A stretch of 64,000 nucleotides of DNA. It comes from an uncultured Bacteroidales bacterium (GTDB lineage Bacteria > Bacteroidota > Bacteroidia > Bacteroidales > P3). Shown here piece by piece: positions 63,664 through 64,000 of the stretch (the first letter of the stretch is position 1; every line of letters begins with the position of its first letter). Under the pieces are notes generated by a model. That model was not told where the DNA came from. It searched no databases and was given only the letters and a program-made list of their open reading frames with translations. Position numbers and translations under genes: made by a program. Where the stretch lies: positions 88,590-152,589 of the forward strand of contig ONCC01000001.1 in assembly GCA_900316235.1 (NCBI GenBank), given 5' to 3'.

Positions 63664-63737
63664 CAGTCGTTAGTTATTATATATATTATATTGTATTCTA
63701 ATTTATTATATGCATAGTAATCTCCCATGCTGAAAAA

Positions 63738-63745
63738 CAAAGATA
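63738..63745 (-). promoter_or_regulatory. Promoter of gyrA (TATCTTTG)
   Basis: The minus-strand TATCTTTG, followed by TTTTTCAGC, matches the -7 element. The leader to the ATG at 63663 is about 70 bases and AT-rich. Confidence 0.8.
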
Positions 63746-63830
63746 CGAAAACTTTCCGACATACGGAAAAGAATTCTCCAAAATATTTATCAACACCCTA
63801 TAAACCCTAGTCCCCGTCTAGCTTCCAACG

Positions 63831-63890
63831 CCCTACCCTCCCCTTACCATCTCCCTACCAACTCCTACCACGGTGGGTGATGGTAGGGCG
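63831..63890. repeat. TACC hairpin repeat, copy 8
   Basis: CCTACCCTCCCCTTACCATC, then TCCCTACCAACTCCTACCAC with GGTGGGTGATGGTAGGGCG. It lies between the divergent gyrA gene and the gene at the right edge. Confidence 0.85.
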
Positions 63891-63988
63891 TTTTTATGCC
63901 ACAAAATGCTTTTTTAACATTTTTCTGCTTGACAGCGGACAGGTTCCGGATTATATTATGTGTGTCGAATTTTTAAAAACAACATATT

Positions 63989-64000
63989 ATGGCAAAGCAA
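63989..64000 (+). CDS. Start of an unidentified gene (partial, cut by the window edge)
   Basis: Only four codons (MAKQ) are visible. The ATG is preceded by AT-rich sequence typical of starts here. The product cannot be identified. Confidence 0.4.

Larger units (their letters stand above)
63664..63988. other. Divergent intergenic region upstream of gyrA
   Basis: This holds the gyrA leader and promoter, a TACC hairpin repeat, and an AT-rich stretch before the gene that begins at the right edge. No promoter for that gene was recognised. Confidence 0.6.

Overview
The window reads as the chromosome of a member of Bacteroidota, most likely order Bacteroidales, with moderately high GC. The evidence is a set of Bacteroidota-type promoters (TAnnTTTG at -7), a TonB-dependent receptor with an N-terminal carboxypeptidase-like domain, a secreted protein with a gliding-motility/type IX C-terminal domain, DUF5686- and DUF5723-like outer-membrane proteins, and many lipoproteins. 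Almost all of it is housekeeping sequence. There is no prophage, no transposase and no CRISPR array. The species cannot be named from the window.

Layout. 1-7350: the end of a Na+-pumping decarboxylase beta subunit, a nitroreductase and small lipoprotein pair, then a minus-strand operon of an Nfn/GltD-like flavoprotein, a PAP2 phosphatase and an ABC-F ATPase. 7.3-15.6 kb: priA, argS, an acyl-ACP thioesterase, and dxs with a secreted protein. 15.6-25.5 kb: a DUF5686-like protein; a GroES-like protein, alaS, a small crAss001_48-like protein and tgt; then a tight glycosyltransferase, sigma factor, outer-membrane protein and acetyltransferase operon. 25.6-37.5 kb: tRNA-Arg(ACG), a 1276-residue secreted protein, envelope proteins, der, trxA, a DUF58 protein and an esterase. 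37.5-43.6 kb: an M20 dipeptidase, SRP RNA, prfB without its frameshift, a DHH-phosphoesterase/FKBP fusion, an FKBP lipoprotein and adk.

43.7-48.6 kb holds the most system-like locus. A RelA/SpoT-type alarmone synthetase, a multi-pass membrane protein, a dCache-SpoIIE phosphatase fused to an anti-sigma-type kinase domain, a STAS antagonist and a stand-alone SpoT-type HD hydrolase lie in one direction. Together they look like a combined (p)ppGpp and partner-switching signalling unit. 48.8-56.0 kb: obgE, a second PAP2 protein, CvpA, a Dus enzyme, a TPR lipoprotein, pyrB-pyrI, and an ECF sigma factor with a membrane protein. 56.1-63.7 kb, minus strand: gyrA, a TPR protein, a TonB-dependent receptor and an M16 peptidase homologue that lacks its zinc motif.

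The second theme is short repeats. Eight copies of a palindromic TACC-type hairpin sit only between genes, about 7-12 kb apart. Five copies of a second hairpin (GCAGGCG..CGCCTGC followed by GTACCCA) occur mostly between genes, but one is read in frame inside the large secreted protein. Other repeat-like sequences are read in frame inside the ABC-F ATPase and the M16 homologue.

Several open reading frames begin upstream of or inside a promoter, so starts were moved downstream for the Nfn-like gene, priA, the GroES-like gene, the glycosyltransferase and the alarmone synthetase.
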